Shown here piece by piece: positions 1 through 7,406 of a stretch of 64,000 bases of DNA. The notes under the pieces are model-generated. The model was not told where the DNA came from, searched no databases, and saw nothing but the letters and a program-made list of their open reading frames with translations. Every line of letters starts with the position of its first letter. The stretch's first letter is position 1. Origin of the DNA: Amaricoccus macauensis_A. GTDB lineage: Bacteria > Pseudomonadota > Alphaproteobacteria > Rhodobacterales > Rhodobacteraceae. The stretch lies in assembly GCF_049800915.1 (NCBI RefSeq), contig NZ_JBNAFY010000001.1:806001-870000 (forward strand). Direction: 5' to 3'. Both the position numbers and the translations under genes were made by a program.

Positions 1-1131
1 GTCATAGACTTCCTTCTTGCGGTCGGCGAGTTCCTTGAAGCGCACGAAGACGTCGTTGAGCTGGTTGTCGCCCAACTGGTAGCCGAGGTTCTCGAGCTTC
101 GAGCGCAGTGCCGCTCGGCCCGAATGCTTGCCCATGACGAGGTTTGTCTCGGTCAGGCCGACATCCTCGGGGCGCATGATCTCGAAGGTCTCAACGTTCT
201 TGAGCATTCCGTCCTGGTGGATGCCGCTTTCATGCGCGAAGGCGTTCTTGCCGACGATCGCCTTGTTGAACTGCACCGGGAAGCCCGAAACGGTCGAGAC
301 GAGCCGGCTCGCCTGCATGATCTTCGTCGTGTCGATCCGGGTGTTGTATGGCATGATGTCGTTGCGCACGCGCATCGCCATCACGACCTCTTCGAGGGCG
401 GTATTGCCCGCACGCTCGCCCAACCCGTTGATCGTGCATTCGATCTGACGGGCCCCGGCCTCCACGGCCGCCAGCGCGTTGGCCGTCGCCATGCCGAGAT
501 CGTTGTGACAGTGGGTCGCGAAGGTGATCTTATCCGCCCCCGGCACCCGCTCGACCAGCATCCGGATGAGATCGGCGCTCTCGCGCGGAGCGGTATAGCC
601 CACGGTGTCGGGAATGTTGATCGTGGTCGCGCCCGCCTTGATCGCGATCTCGACCACGCGGCAGAGATAATCGTGCTCGGTGCGGGTCGCATCCATGGGC
701 GACCACTGCACGTTGTCGCAAAGGTTGCGGGCGTGGGTCACCGTCTCGTGGATGCGCTCGGCCATCTGGTCCATGTCGAGGTTCGGAATGGCGCGATGGA
801 GCGGCGAGGTGCCGATGAAGGTATGGATCCGAGGCTTCTTCGCGTGTTTCACCGCCTCCCAGCAGCGGTCGATATCCTTGAAGTTGGCGCGCGCCAGCCC
901 GCAGATGACCGCGTCCTTCGCCAGTTTCGCGATCTCGCTCACCGCCTCGAAATCACCCTCGGAGGCAATGGGAAAGCCTGCCTCGATGATGTCCACGCCC
1001 ATCTCGTCGAGCAGGGTGGCGATCTGAAGCTTCTCGCCGAGCGTCATGGTCGCGCCGGGGCTCTGTTCGCCATCGCGCAGCGTGGTGTCGAAAATCACCA
1101 CACGGTTCTTGTCGTCTGCAATCTGTGTCAT
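1..1131 (-). CDS. leuA: 2-isopropylmalate synthase, 3' end cut by window edge
   Basis: Cytosolic enzyme that condenses acetyl-CoA with 2-oxoisovalerate, the first committed step of leucine synthesis. The first 377 residues are present, beginning MTQIADDKNRVVIFDTTLRD. The HMGL-type signature (DTTLRDGEQSPG) and the metal-binding HCHNDLGMA stretch are visible, and the reading frame stays open to base 1. Bacterial LeuA is normally about 510 residues, so roughly the last quarter, including most of the C-terminal leucine-sensing domain, lies outside. The ATG at 1131 follows a leucine-rich leader peptide and a hairpin, which suggests control by leucine supply. The long plus-strand ORF over this stretch is a shadow. 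Confidence 0.96.
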   Translation of the reverse strand, partial: MTQIADDKNRVVIFDTTLRDGEQSPGATMTLGEKLQIATLLDEMGVDIIEAGFPIASEGDFEAVSEIAKLAKDAVICGLARANFKDIDRCWEAVKHAKKPRIHTFIGTSPLHRAIPNLDMDQMAERIHETVTHARNLCDNVQWSPMDATRTEHDYLCRVVEIAIKAGATTINIPDTVGYTAPRESADLIRMLVERVPGADKITFATHCHNDLGMATANALAAVEAGARQIECTINGLGERAGNTALEEVVMAMRVRNDIMPYNTRIDTTKIMQASRLVSTVSGFPVQFNKAIVGKNAFAHESGIHQDGMLKNVETFEIMRPEDVGLTETNLVMGKHSGRAALRSKLENLGYQLGDNQLNDVFVRFKELADRKKEVYD

Positions 1132-1181
1132 GGGGGTCGCCTGCTGTGTATCGAGTGGTTTATGCGGCGCGTCTCTCTCTC

Positions 1182-1218
1182 CTCTGAGCGCGCGCGCCGA
1201 ACCCCGGCACGCTCAGAG
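1182..1218 (-). promoter_or_regulatory. Hairpin of the leuA leader (candidate attenuator)
   Basis: The 9-base arms CTCTGAGCG and CGCTCAGAG are perfect inverted repeats, and the loop holds a smaller GCCG/CGGC hairpin. The 5' arm contains the last leucine codon and the stop codon of the leader peptide, so a ribosome reaching the stop would block pairing while one stalled on the leucine run would allow it. No T-run follows, so I cannot tell whether it acts as terminator, antiterminator or translational switch. Confidence 0.55.
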
Positions 1219-1305
1219 GCGGCTAAGGAGAAGGCATAGGCCAAGAGCGCGCGACCCGAACGGTGCGGCGATGGCATTCTTCAGGATGATGTCCTGTCCA
1301 CTCAT
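1213..1305 (-). CDS. Leucine leader peptide of leuA
   Basis: A 30-residue ORF whose last ten residues are LGLCLLLSRL, six of them leucine, with one CTA and two CTT codons that are rare in this GC-rich genome. It ends 81 bases before leuA on the same strand. This is the typical build of an amino-acid attenuator leader. A TATACT box ends about 8 bases before the ATG and no Shine-Dalgarno sequence is present, so the message may be leaderless, as is known for trpL of Sinorhizobium. An in-frame extension upstream is possible but would place the promoter inside the ORF. Function is inferred from composition and position. Confidence 0.75.
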   Translation of the reverse strand: MSGQDIILKNAIAAPFGSRALGLCLLLSRL

Positions 1306-1313
1306 GGGCGCGG

Positions 1314-1342
1314 AGTATACGCAAGGCGTTTCAAAGATAAAG
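1314..1342 (-). promoter_or_regulatory. Putative promoter of the leuA leader
   Basis: On the minus strand a good -10 box, TATACT (1319-1314), lies 17 bases from a weak -35 box, CTTTAT (1342-1337). Transcription would start at or next to the leader-peptide ATG at 1305. Confidence 0.4.
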
Positions 1343-1824
1343 TGGAAAGGCGCCATGTTCTCGTCTTTCTGGCGACCGCCCGATTTTGGGGAAACGGCGG
1401 GAGGGTGCAACAACGGCCGTTCGATATGGGGCGGCGGCGGACCTGGGGTTGGCGTTCAAGGCCCGGAATCCGGGTGCGTAGCACCGCCGGGCCAGCGCCC
1501 GTCCGTCCATACGGTCGGCTTTGGAGTGACATGCTGCAAACGGCGGGCTCCCCGCACGGCCGGACGCCCGGATGCGCAACGCGCTCCGGGTTTTCCTATC
1601 CTGGCCTGTGGTCCAACGGCGGGTCGGGGCGCGAAAGCCGTTGCGCATTCCGCTCGTATGGCCGTGCGTATGTATAAAGCGCCATATCGGAACCATACGG
1701 ATTCCATACGCAAACCATACGGGTTCCAGATGGAGAAACTCCGGACAAGCCACTAGCTTAGATAGATATTTATCGATCTTGCCCAGATTGGCCTTGGAAT
1801 CCGGAGCCTTCCGTTAATCTTCCG
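1343..1824. other. Long intergenic stretch with no recognised gene
   Basis: The stretch separates the 3' end of moeB from the leuA promoter. ORFs on both strands overlap one another, look like nothing known and read as GC-rich shadows. The only structure seen is the phased CCATACG array at 1682-1733 and a lone copy of the same heptamer at 1507-1513. Confidence 0.6.
1682..1733. repeat. Helically phased 11-bp repeats, CCATACG core
   Basis: CCATACG occurs exactly at 1693, 1704 and 1715, with degenerate copies at 1682 (CCATATCG) and 1726 (CCAGATGG). All five start 11 bases apart, close to one helical turn, so every core would face the same side of the DNA. This looks like an array of protein-binding sites. 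The bound protein is unknown. The array is 370 bp upstream of the leuA leader promoter and 90 bp beyond the end of moeB. Confidence 0.6.
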
Positions 1825-2610
1825 TCAAGAACTGCCGCGCTCGGCGTTCTCCTGTCGAGCACCGCCACAAACCGCGCAGCCCGGACTGCGCCTGAGCCGG
1901 ACCCGGCGCACCTCGGAATAGAGCGCGTCATACATCAGCAGCGTGCCGCGCAGGCTCTCGCCCGCTTTCGCGATATGCTTGATGGCTTCGAGCGCCATGA
2001 TCGAGCCGACGACACCGGGCAGCGCGCCGATCACACCCGCCACGGAACAGGGCGCCTCGGTTCCCGGTTCGGGTGGTTCGGGGAAGATGCAGGCATAGCA
2101 CGGCGCGCCCTCCGCCGGATCGAAAAGGCTGATCTGCCCTTCCCACCGGCTGATCGCTCCGGACAGGAGCGGCACACCGGCCGCGACGCAGGCGGCATTG
2201 ACGAGGTAGCGGGTGGCGAAATTGTCGCAGCCATCAAGCACCAGATCATATCCCGCGACGATCCCGGCGGCATTCTCTTCCGCAAGGCGGGTCTGGTGCG
2301 CGATGACCTCGACATGGGGGTTGAGCCGCGCGATGGCGGCGGCGGCACTTTCGACCTTGGACTCCCCCACGCCGGGCGTCGCGTGGAGGATCTGCCGCTG
2401 GAGGTTCGAAAGACTGACCGTATCGTCATCGACAATGCCGAGCGTGCCCACGCCGGCCGCAGCAAGGTAGAGCAGAACCGGGCTGCCGAGCCCGCCTGCC
2501 CCGATGACCAGCACCCGCGCACGCTTGAGCCGTTGCTGCCCCGGCCCGCCGACCTCATGGAGCACGATATGGCGCGCGTAGCGCTCCAGTTCCTCCGGCG
2601 CGAAATTCAC
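1825..2610 (-). CDS. moeB: MoeB/ThiF-family adenylyltransferase
   Basis: E1-like enzyme that adenylates the C-terminal glycine of a small sulfur-carrier protein (MoaD in molybdopterin synthesis, or ThiS in thiamine synthesis). The 261 residues carry the nucleotide-binding loop IGAGGLGSP (37-44), the DDDTVSLSNLQRQ region and two zinc pairs, C171/C174 and C245/C248. There is no C-terminal rhodanese domain, which fits bacterial MoeB. The GTG start at 2610 overlaps the TGA of the GNAT gene by four bases and has GGAG just upstream, so an upstream ATG is unlikely. MoeB and ThiF cannot be told apart by sequence alone, and no moaD or thiS is nearby. Confidence 0.88.
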   Translation of the reverse strand: MNFAPEELERYARHIVLHEVGGPGQQRLKRARVLVIGAGGLGSPVLLYLAAAGVGTLGIVDDDTVSLSNLQRQILHATPGVGESKVESAAAAIARLNPHVEVIAHQTRLAEENAAGIVAGYDLVLDGCDNFATRYLVNAACVAAGVPLLSGAISRWEGQISLFDPAEGAPCYACIFPEPPEPGTEAPCSVAGVIGALPGVVGSIMALEAIKHIAKAGESLRGTLLMYDALYSEVRRVRLRRSPGCAVCGGARQENAERGSS

Positions 2611-3314
2611 GTCAGCTCCTTCTCCATCCAGACCCATGCACCTCCCGACCCGATGGACTGTTCGCGGACAGCCCGCAACCCCGCGTGGCGCAGGAAATCG
2701 AGATTCTGCCAGGACCCGGCCCGCAGCATGATCCGCGTTGCACCAAGCTCTGCCGCGATTTCCTCCGCGCCACGGACGAGGCTCGCACCAATTCCCTGCC
2801 CGCGATGGGCTTCGGCGACCCTCAGGACCACGATCTCGCAGGTATTTCCAAGCACCGTGAGGCGCAGATGCCCCGCGATCTCGCCGCTCTCCGCGCGCCA
2901 GGCAAGCGAGCGGCTGCGCGGCACACTTCCCAGTGCCCGGCCTGCATCTCCTGCCAGCGCAGTTTCCGTCTCATCCACCAGCATCGCATCATCCGAGATC
3001 TGAACAAGCCCCAGCAACGGCTTGTTCGTGTGCGATTTCTCGGCCTCTTCGGCGGGATCCGTCCCTGCCCGCTGCCTCAGGCGTCGGATCAGCAGGGCGT
3101 AGGCCGCAACCGGGAGAAGTCCCAACGCGACCCATCCCAGGTTTTGCCCTGACTCCGCCACATCCACCCGCAGCGGATGGCCCGCCGGGAGCAACTGGGT
3201 CGCCAGAGCCGCGGCCACGCCGGCCCCGAGCACGTAGCGCCAGCTCCCGCGCGGACTGCGCAGAACGCGGGTCATCAGAAGAGCGAAGAGCGTGAAGGCG
3301 ACGATGAGCGTCAC
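2607..3314 (-). CDS. Membrane-anchored GNAT acetyltransferase
   Basis: A 235-residue protein in two parts. Residues 1-80 hold two or three hydrophobic segments (an IVAFTLFALLMT helix and one ending ALLIRRL). Residues 110-235 are a GNAT acetyltransferase domain with the acetyl-CoA-binding motif RVAEAHRGQGIGASLV. The substrate is unknown. The GTG start lies a few bases after the cysK stop, and the stop overlaps moeB by four bases, so it sits inside the cluster and is probably co-transcribed. Membrane tethering of a GNAT domain is uncommon; an ATG at 3275 would remove part of the first helix. Confidence 0.75.
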   Translation of the reverse strand: MTLIVAFTLFALLMTRVLRSPRGSWRYVLGAGVAAALATQLLPAGHPLRVDVAESGQNLGWVALGLLPVAAYALLIRRLRQRAGTDPAEEAEKSHTNKPLLGLVQISDDAMLVDETETALAGDAGRALGSVPRSRSLAWRAESGEIAGHLRLTVLGNTCEIVVLRVAEAHRGQGIGASLVRGAEEIAAELGATRIMLRAGSWQNLDFLRHAGLRAVREQSIGSGGAWVWMEKELT

Positions 3315-3317
3315 GGG

Positions 3318-4268
3318 TCAGATCGGTTCGAACAGCGACGTGGAAAGGTATCGCTCGGCGTAGCTCGGCAGGATTGCGAGAATGCGTTTCGCACCCATCC
3401 CCGGTTCCGAGGCGATCTCCAGCGCCGCCGCCACGGCTGCCCCGCAGGAAATACCCCCGGAAATGCCCTCGATCTCCGCTAGCTTTCTTGCGGTCTCGAT
3501 GGCCGTCCGGTTGCCGATCGTCAGCACCCGGTCGATGGCACCGCGGTTCAGCACGCTCGGCACGAACCCGGCGCCAATCCCCTGTATGCAATGGGGACCC
3601 GCTTCACCGCCCGACAGGACCGGGCTGTCTTCCGGCTCGACCGCGATGATCTCGACATTCGGGCATTCGGCGCGAATGACCTGCGCCACACCGGTAAGCG
3701 TTCCGCCCGTCCCCACACCACAGACGAAGACATCGAGCGCGCCGCCGGTATCGGCCAGGATCTCTCGCGCGGTCGTGGCGGCGTGGATGGCGGGATTGGC
3801 CGGATTGTCGAACTGTTGCGGCATGACGGCTCCCGGTATTTCCTCGAGCAGTTCGTTAGCGCGCGCGATCGCGCCAGCCATGCCCTTGTCTGCCGGGGTA
3901 AGCTCGATCCGCGCACCGAACAGTAGTAGCATCTTCCGCCGCTCGGCCGACATGTTCTCAGGCATTGTCAACACGAGCTTGTAACCACGGGCGGCGCAGA
4001 CGAAGGCAAGGCCGATGCCGGTATTGCCCGATGTGGGCTCCACCACCGTCCCGCCCGGCCGGAGGCTGCCATCGGCTTCAAGCGCGTCGATCATCGCAAC
4101 CCCGATCCGGTCTTTCACGGAACTGGTCGGATTGAAGAATTCAAGTTTGGCCAGAATATCGGCTTCCAACCCGGCGGCTCGCGTCATCCTGCTCAGTCTG
4201 ACGATCGGCGTGCCCCCGATTGTTTCCGTAATGTCATCGAATATCCGGCCCCGCGGCGCTCTCGGCAT
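3318..4268 (-). CDS. cysK: Cysteine synthase A
   Basis: PLP enzyme that makes cysteine from O-acetylserine and sulfide. The 316-residue protein has the PLP lysine at K52 in NPTSSVKDR, the TSGNTG substrate loop and the glycine-rich VGTGGT phosphate loop. An open frame extends far upstream through the rrf2 gene, but homology begins at MPRAPRGRIFDDITETIGGT, with AGGTGGGG ahead of the ATG at 4268. It follows an Rrf2 regulator by 47 bases. In Bacillus the Rrf2 protein CymR works with CysK as corepressor, so a similar sensing pair is plausible here. Confidence 0.94.
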   Translation of the reverse strand: MPRAPRGRIFDDITETIGGTPIVRLSRMTRAAGLEADILAKLEFFNPTSSVKDRIGVAMIDALEADGSLRPGGTVVEPTSGNTGIGLAFVCAARGYKLVLTMPENMSAERRKMLLLFGARIELTPADKGMAGAIARANELLEEIPGAVMPQQFDNPANPAIHAATTAREILADTGGALDVFVCGVGTGGTLTGVAQVIRAECPNVEIIAVEPEDSPVLSGGEAGPHCIQGIGAGFVPSVLNRGAIDRVLTIGNRTAIETARKLAEIEGISGGISCGAAVAAALEIASEPGMGAKRILAILPSYAERYLSTSLFEPI

Positions 4269-4315
4269 CGGATTCCCCACCTGTGATCTGTTGAACTCGC
4301 TCAGACACAGTTTGA

Positions 4316-4762
4316 TCAGATTGAATAGTCTGGCAAGCTCCCGTCGGCCCGCTTGATACCTTTTTCCCGGGCATCCACACAAAGATCTTCCAGCGTCAGC
4401 GTCTCGAACCGCGCCAGGATATCTGCATAGGCCTGCTCGCAGAGCGGTCCGATCACCAGAGTTCCCAGATCGCCATTCGATTGGAAACTGTCCTCGGTAT
4501 CCAGCGAACTCGTCACGCGGATGACCTCCGCAACGGTAATGCGCCGCCGCTCCCGTGCAAGGGTATAGCCGCCGCGCGGACCACGAACGCCCCGCAGGAT
4601 GCCGGCGCGCACGAGCTGCTGGAGAACCTGTTCCAGGTAGCGGTTCGGGATGCCCTGCCGGTCGGTGATCTCCCGCGACTGGACCGGCTCGGGGCGCGCG
4701 TTGTAGGCAATGTCGAGGACGGCCTCGAGGGCGAGGACGGATTTCTTCATGACCCGGATCAT
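4316..4762 (-). CDS. Rrf2-family transcriptional regulator
   Basis: A 148-residue winged-helix regulator with the family pattern PNRYLEQVLQQLVRAGIL followed by the wing RGPRGGY. It lacks the three closely spaced cysteines that hold the IscR iron-sulfur cluster; only two cysteines, in PLCEQ and EDLCV, are seen. The ATG overlaps the dut stop as ATGA with GGAG upstream. Next gene is cysK, so control of cysteine synthesis (CymR-like) is the likeliest role. That is inference from position. Confidence 0.85.
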   Translation of the reverse strand: MIRVMKKSVLALEAVLDIAYNARPEPVQSREITDRQGIPNRYLEQVLQQLVRAGILRGVRGPRGGYTLARERRRITVAEVIRVTSSLDTEDSFQSNGDLGTLVIGPLCEQAYADILARFETLTLEDLCVDAREKGIKRADGSLPDYSI

Positions 4763-5262
4763 GTGCCTGCTCCTGCAACATCATGGGTTCCGGTGGAGCC
4801 GAAACCGCCCGCTCCGCGCCCGGTATCGTCAAGCGCCATGCGCATCTCGAACCTCACGGATACAACCGGCGCCGCGACCATCTGCGCGATCCGCATTCCG
4901 TGGTCGACCGTGAAGGGTTTGTCGCCCAAATTGATCACTATGACACCGATCTCGCCGCGATAATCGCTGTCGATCGTGCCTGGTGAGTTCAAGAGCGTCA
5001 CACCGTGGCGCAGTGCGAGGCCGGAGCGGGGCCGAACCTGGACTTCGAAACCCTCCGGAATGGCGAGCGCGAACCCTGTCGGAACGAGCGTGCGCGCCCC
5101 CGGCGTCAGGCACCGGCCCGCTCCGCGTTCATCGAGGGGCAGATTGGCGCGCAGATCGAGCCCGGCCGCACCGGCGCTGGCTTGCGATGGTAGAGGAAGG
5201 GTCACGTCACGAGTCTCAAGCGCCCGCAACCCGATGATCACCGGCTTGACACCTCCGCTCAT
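4759..5262 (-). CDS. dut: dUTP diphosphatase
   Basis: Hydrolyses dUTP to dUMP, keeping uracil out of DNA and feeding dTMP synthesis. The 167 residues show all five trimeric dUTPase motifs in order: AGLDLRA, RPRSGLA, the catalytic GTIDSDYRG (D98), RIAQMV, and the C-terminal glycine-rich arm GRGAGGFGSTG. The ATG overlaps the coaBC stop by four bases, which overrides longer in-frame starts. The coaBC-dut pair is a widespread bacterial arrangement. Confidence 0.96.
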   Translation of the reverse strand: MSGGVKPVIIGLRALETRDVTLPLPSQASAGAAGLDLRANLPLDERGAGRCLTPGARTLVPTGFALAIPEGFEVQVRPRSGLALRHGVTLLNSPGTIDSDYRGEIGVIVINLGDKPFTVDHGMRIAQMVAAPVVSVRFEMRMALDDTGRGAGGFGSTGTHDVAGAGT

Positions 5263-6455
5263 GACAGGGCCTCCGCGATACGGGACGCCAGTCGGTCCGC
5301 CATCGCGGTCTTGGACATTGGCTCCCACGCCTCCGGGCCGTCCTGCGTGATCAGGGTCACGGTCGTGTTCTTGCCCCCCATGATGCCGGTTTCGGGCCGC
5401 ACATCATTGGCAATCAGCCAGTCGCAGCCCTTTCGCTGCCGCTTGGCTGTCGCATTGGCGATGACATCGTCCGTCTCCGCGGCAAAGCCGACGACAAGAG
5501 ATGGACGATCTTCTGGCTTATGCGAGATCGTTTTCAAGATATCGGGGTTCTCCGCTAGTTCTATGGGGGGCGGGGTTTCTCCGCCCTTCTTCTTGATCTT
5601 GGACCGGGTTTCGGCCTTCACGTGCCAGTCGGCCACAGCAGCGGCGAATATCGCCGCATCTGCCGGAAGCGCGGCCTCAACCGCCGCCAGCATTTCCCGC
5701 GCAGTCTCGACCTCGATCACTGCGCACCCCAGTGGCTTGGGAGCACTGGCCGGCCCCGTGATGAAGCTGACCCTTGCCCCGCGCCGGACCAGCGCCTCGG
5801 CAATCGCACTCCCCTGTCGGCCCGAGGAGCGGTTCGCGATGTAGCGGACAGGGTCGATCGGCTCATGGGTCGGTCCCGACGTGACAAGGACATGCCGCCC
5901 CGCGAGGTCGCCCGAACCGAGGGTCGCGTCGATCGCCTCGACGATCCTCGCCGGTTCCGCCATCCGACCCGGACCGAACTCGCCGCAGGCCATCTCACCC
6001 GCATCAGGCCCGACCGTTAGAACGCCGAAACCCTGAAGAGTTTCGAGATTCCGGGCTGTTGCAGGGTGTTCCCACATCCGCACATTCATGGCGGGCGCCA
6101 TCAGCACCCGCTTGTCCGTCGCGAGCAGAAGCGTGCTTGCCAGGTCGTTTGCCAATCCACCTGCGAGCTTCGCCATCAGGTCGGCCGTGGCAGGTGCGAC
6201 AACCACGAGATCGGCGCTCCGCGACAACTCGATATGTCCCATTTCCGCCTCGGCTGTCAGATCGAAAAGCTCGGCATGAACCTTCTGGCCTGCGAGCGCC
6301 GAGACACTGAGCGGCGTGACGAACTCCGCACCGGAACGCGTCAGAACGGGTACAACAGACGCGCCTGCCTTCTGCAACAAACGGATCAGCTCAAGGCTCT
6401 TATAGGCGGCGATCCCGCCACCGATCACAAGAAGGATCTTCTTTCCGACCAACAT
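5259..6455 (-). CDS. coaBC: Bifunctional CoaBC (PPC decarboxylase / PPC synthetase)
   Basis: Carries out two steps of coenzyme A synthesis: ligation of cysteine to 4'-phosphopantothenate and decarboxylation to 4'-phosphopantetheine. The N-terminal flavin domain has the catalytic H74 (GHIELSRSADL), the PAMNVRMW motif and C157 in the substrate flap GEMACGEFGPGRM. The C-terminal synthetase domain starts near residue 188 and includes RYIANRSSGRQG. At 398 residues it is full length. It heads the minus-strand cluster, with an AT-rich gap shared with bcp upstream. Confidence 0.96.
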   Translation of the reverse strand: MLVGKKILLVIGGGIAAYKSLELIRLLQKAGASVVPVLTRSGAEFVTPLSVSALAGQKVHAELFDLTAEAEMGHIELSRSADLVVVAPATADLMAKLAGGLANDLASTLLLATDKRVLMAPAMNVRMWEHPATARNLETLQGFGVLTVGPDAGEMACGEFGPGRMAEPARIVEAIDATLGSGDLAGRHVLVTSGPTHEPIDPVRYIANRSSGRQGSAIAEALVRRGARVSFITGPASAPKPLGCAVIEVETAREMLAAVEAALPADAAIFAAAVADWHVKAETRSKIKKKGGETPPPIELAENPDILKTISHKPEDRPSLVVGFAAETDDVIANATAKRQRKGCDWLIANDVRPETGIMGGKNTTVTLITQDGPEAWEPMSKTAMADRLASRIAEALS

Positions 6456-6481
6456 TCCAAATACACGCGCTATGGTTGAAA

Positions 6482-6498
6482 GTGTTTATTTCAAACAC
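6482..6498. promoter_or_regulatory. 17-bp palindrome in the coaBC/bcp divergent region
   Basis: The arms GTGTTT and AAACAC flank a 5-base centre, 27 bp upstream of the coaBC ATG, in the most AT-rich intergenic stretch of the first 10 kb. It looks like an operator. No regulator is assigned; it does not match an FNR box. Confidence 0.4.
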
Positions 6499-6702
6499 CT
6501 TGTTAAATTAATATTCTACAGCCACTCACCATGTCGTGGCAAGCGCGAAGCCAACATATGACAATCGTATTCCGATTAAGCCGAAATCTACGACGCTCGC
6601 ATTGATTGTTGGTAAAGACGTGCGGTTTTGCCGTTGCAACCCGAGCTATCCCGGCTAGATTCCCCCCCAAGAAACCGGGTGATTTTCAAGGAGAGCAAAG
6701 CA

Positions 6703-7182
6703 ATGGCCGAGGACATGCTGGAAACAGGACAACCGGCCCCCGCCGTTCGTCTTCCCGCGGATGGTGGCGACGAACTCGACCTCAAGGATTTTGCCGGCAA
6801 GATCGTCGTGCTCTTCTTCTACCCCAAGGACGACACCTCCGGTTGCACAAAGGAAGCGGTCGGTTTTTCCGAACGGGTTGAGGAGTTCAACGCGGCGGGC
6901 GCGGAGGTCATCGGCCTCTCGAAGGACAGCGTCAAGAGCCATGACAAGTTCAAGGCCAAGCATGACCTGAAAATCCGCCTTCTCTCGGATGAGGATTGCA
7001 GCACCTGCGCGCGCTTCGGCGTCTGGGTCGAGAAATCCATGTATGGACGGAAATACATGGGCATCGAGCGTTCGACCTTCCTCATCGACCGGACCGGGAC
7101 GATCCGAAAGGTCTGGCGCAAGGTCAAGGTTCCCGGCCATGTGGACGCCGTTCTCGAAGCGGTTAAGCTTCTCGATACCTAG
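6703..7182 (+). CDS. bcp: Thioredoxin-dependent peroxiredoxin (BCP/PrxQ family)
   Basis: Cytosolic thiol peroxidase that reduces hydrogen peroxide and organic peroxides. The 159 residues include the peroxidatic cysteine C48 in DDTSGCTKEA. The usual BCP resolving cysteine five residues later is absent, replaced by a residue of VGF, so resolution must use another cysteine such as those in DEDCSTCARFG or a partner thiol. The ATG at 6703 has AAGGAG upstream; the upstream in-frame ATG lacks one. It is divergent from coaBC. Confidence 0.93.
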   Translation: MAEDMLETGQPAPAVRLPADGGDELDLKDFAGKIVVLFFYPKDDTSGCTKEAVGFSERVEEFNAAGAEVIGLSKDSVKSHDKFKAKHDLKIRLLSDEDCSTCARFGVWVEKSMYGRKYMGIERSTFLIDRTGTIRKVWRKVKVPGHVDAVLEAVKLLDT

Positions 7183-7406
7183 AAGTAGAAAACCGTTCTT
7201 TCCAAGCGACTTGCGCAGTACAGGTTGTGTGCAACCTCAAGAAATGCGCGTTTCTTCCCATGTACAACTGCCCAATTGATCGGCGCTTCCCTGCCGATCC
7301 AAGTGAAATTGGCAGTTCGGCGTTGCTTTGCTCGCTCCCGCACCATAGAGACGGTCGAGGTTGAGGCCGAAGAGCAACACATATAGCGGCAGATTTGGGA
7401 AGACGG

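Noticed and set aside
124..1239. 371-codon plus-strand ORF opposite leuA
   Set aside because: It is the complement of clear leuA coding sequence, shows no family features, and results from GC-rich codon bias.
1682..1733. CRISPR array
   Set aside because: Units are only 11 bp with 7-bp cores and no spacers, and no cas genes are present.
3318..4832. 504-residue extended form of CysK
   Set aside because: The first 188 codons overlap the rrf2 gene in another frame and do not resemble CysK; the proper start is at 4268.
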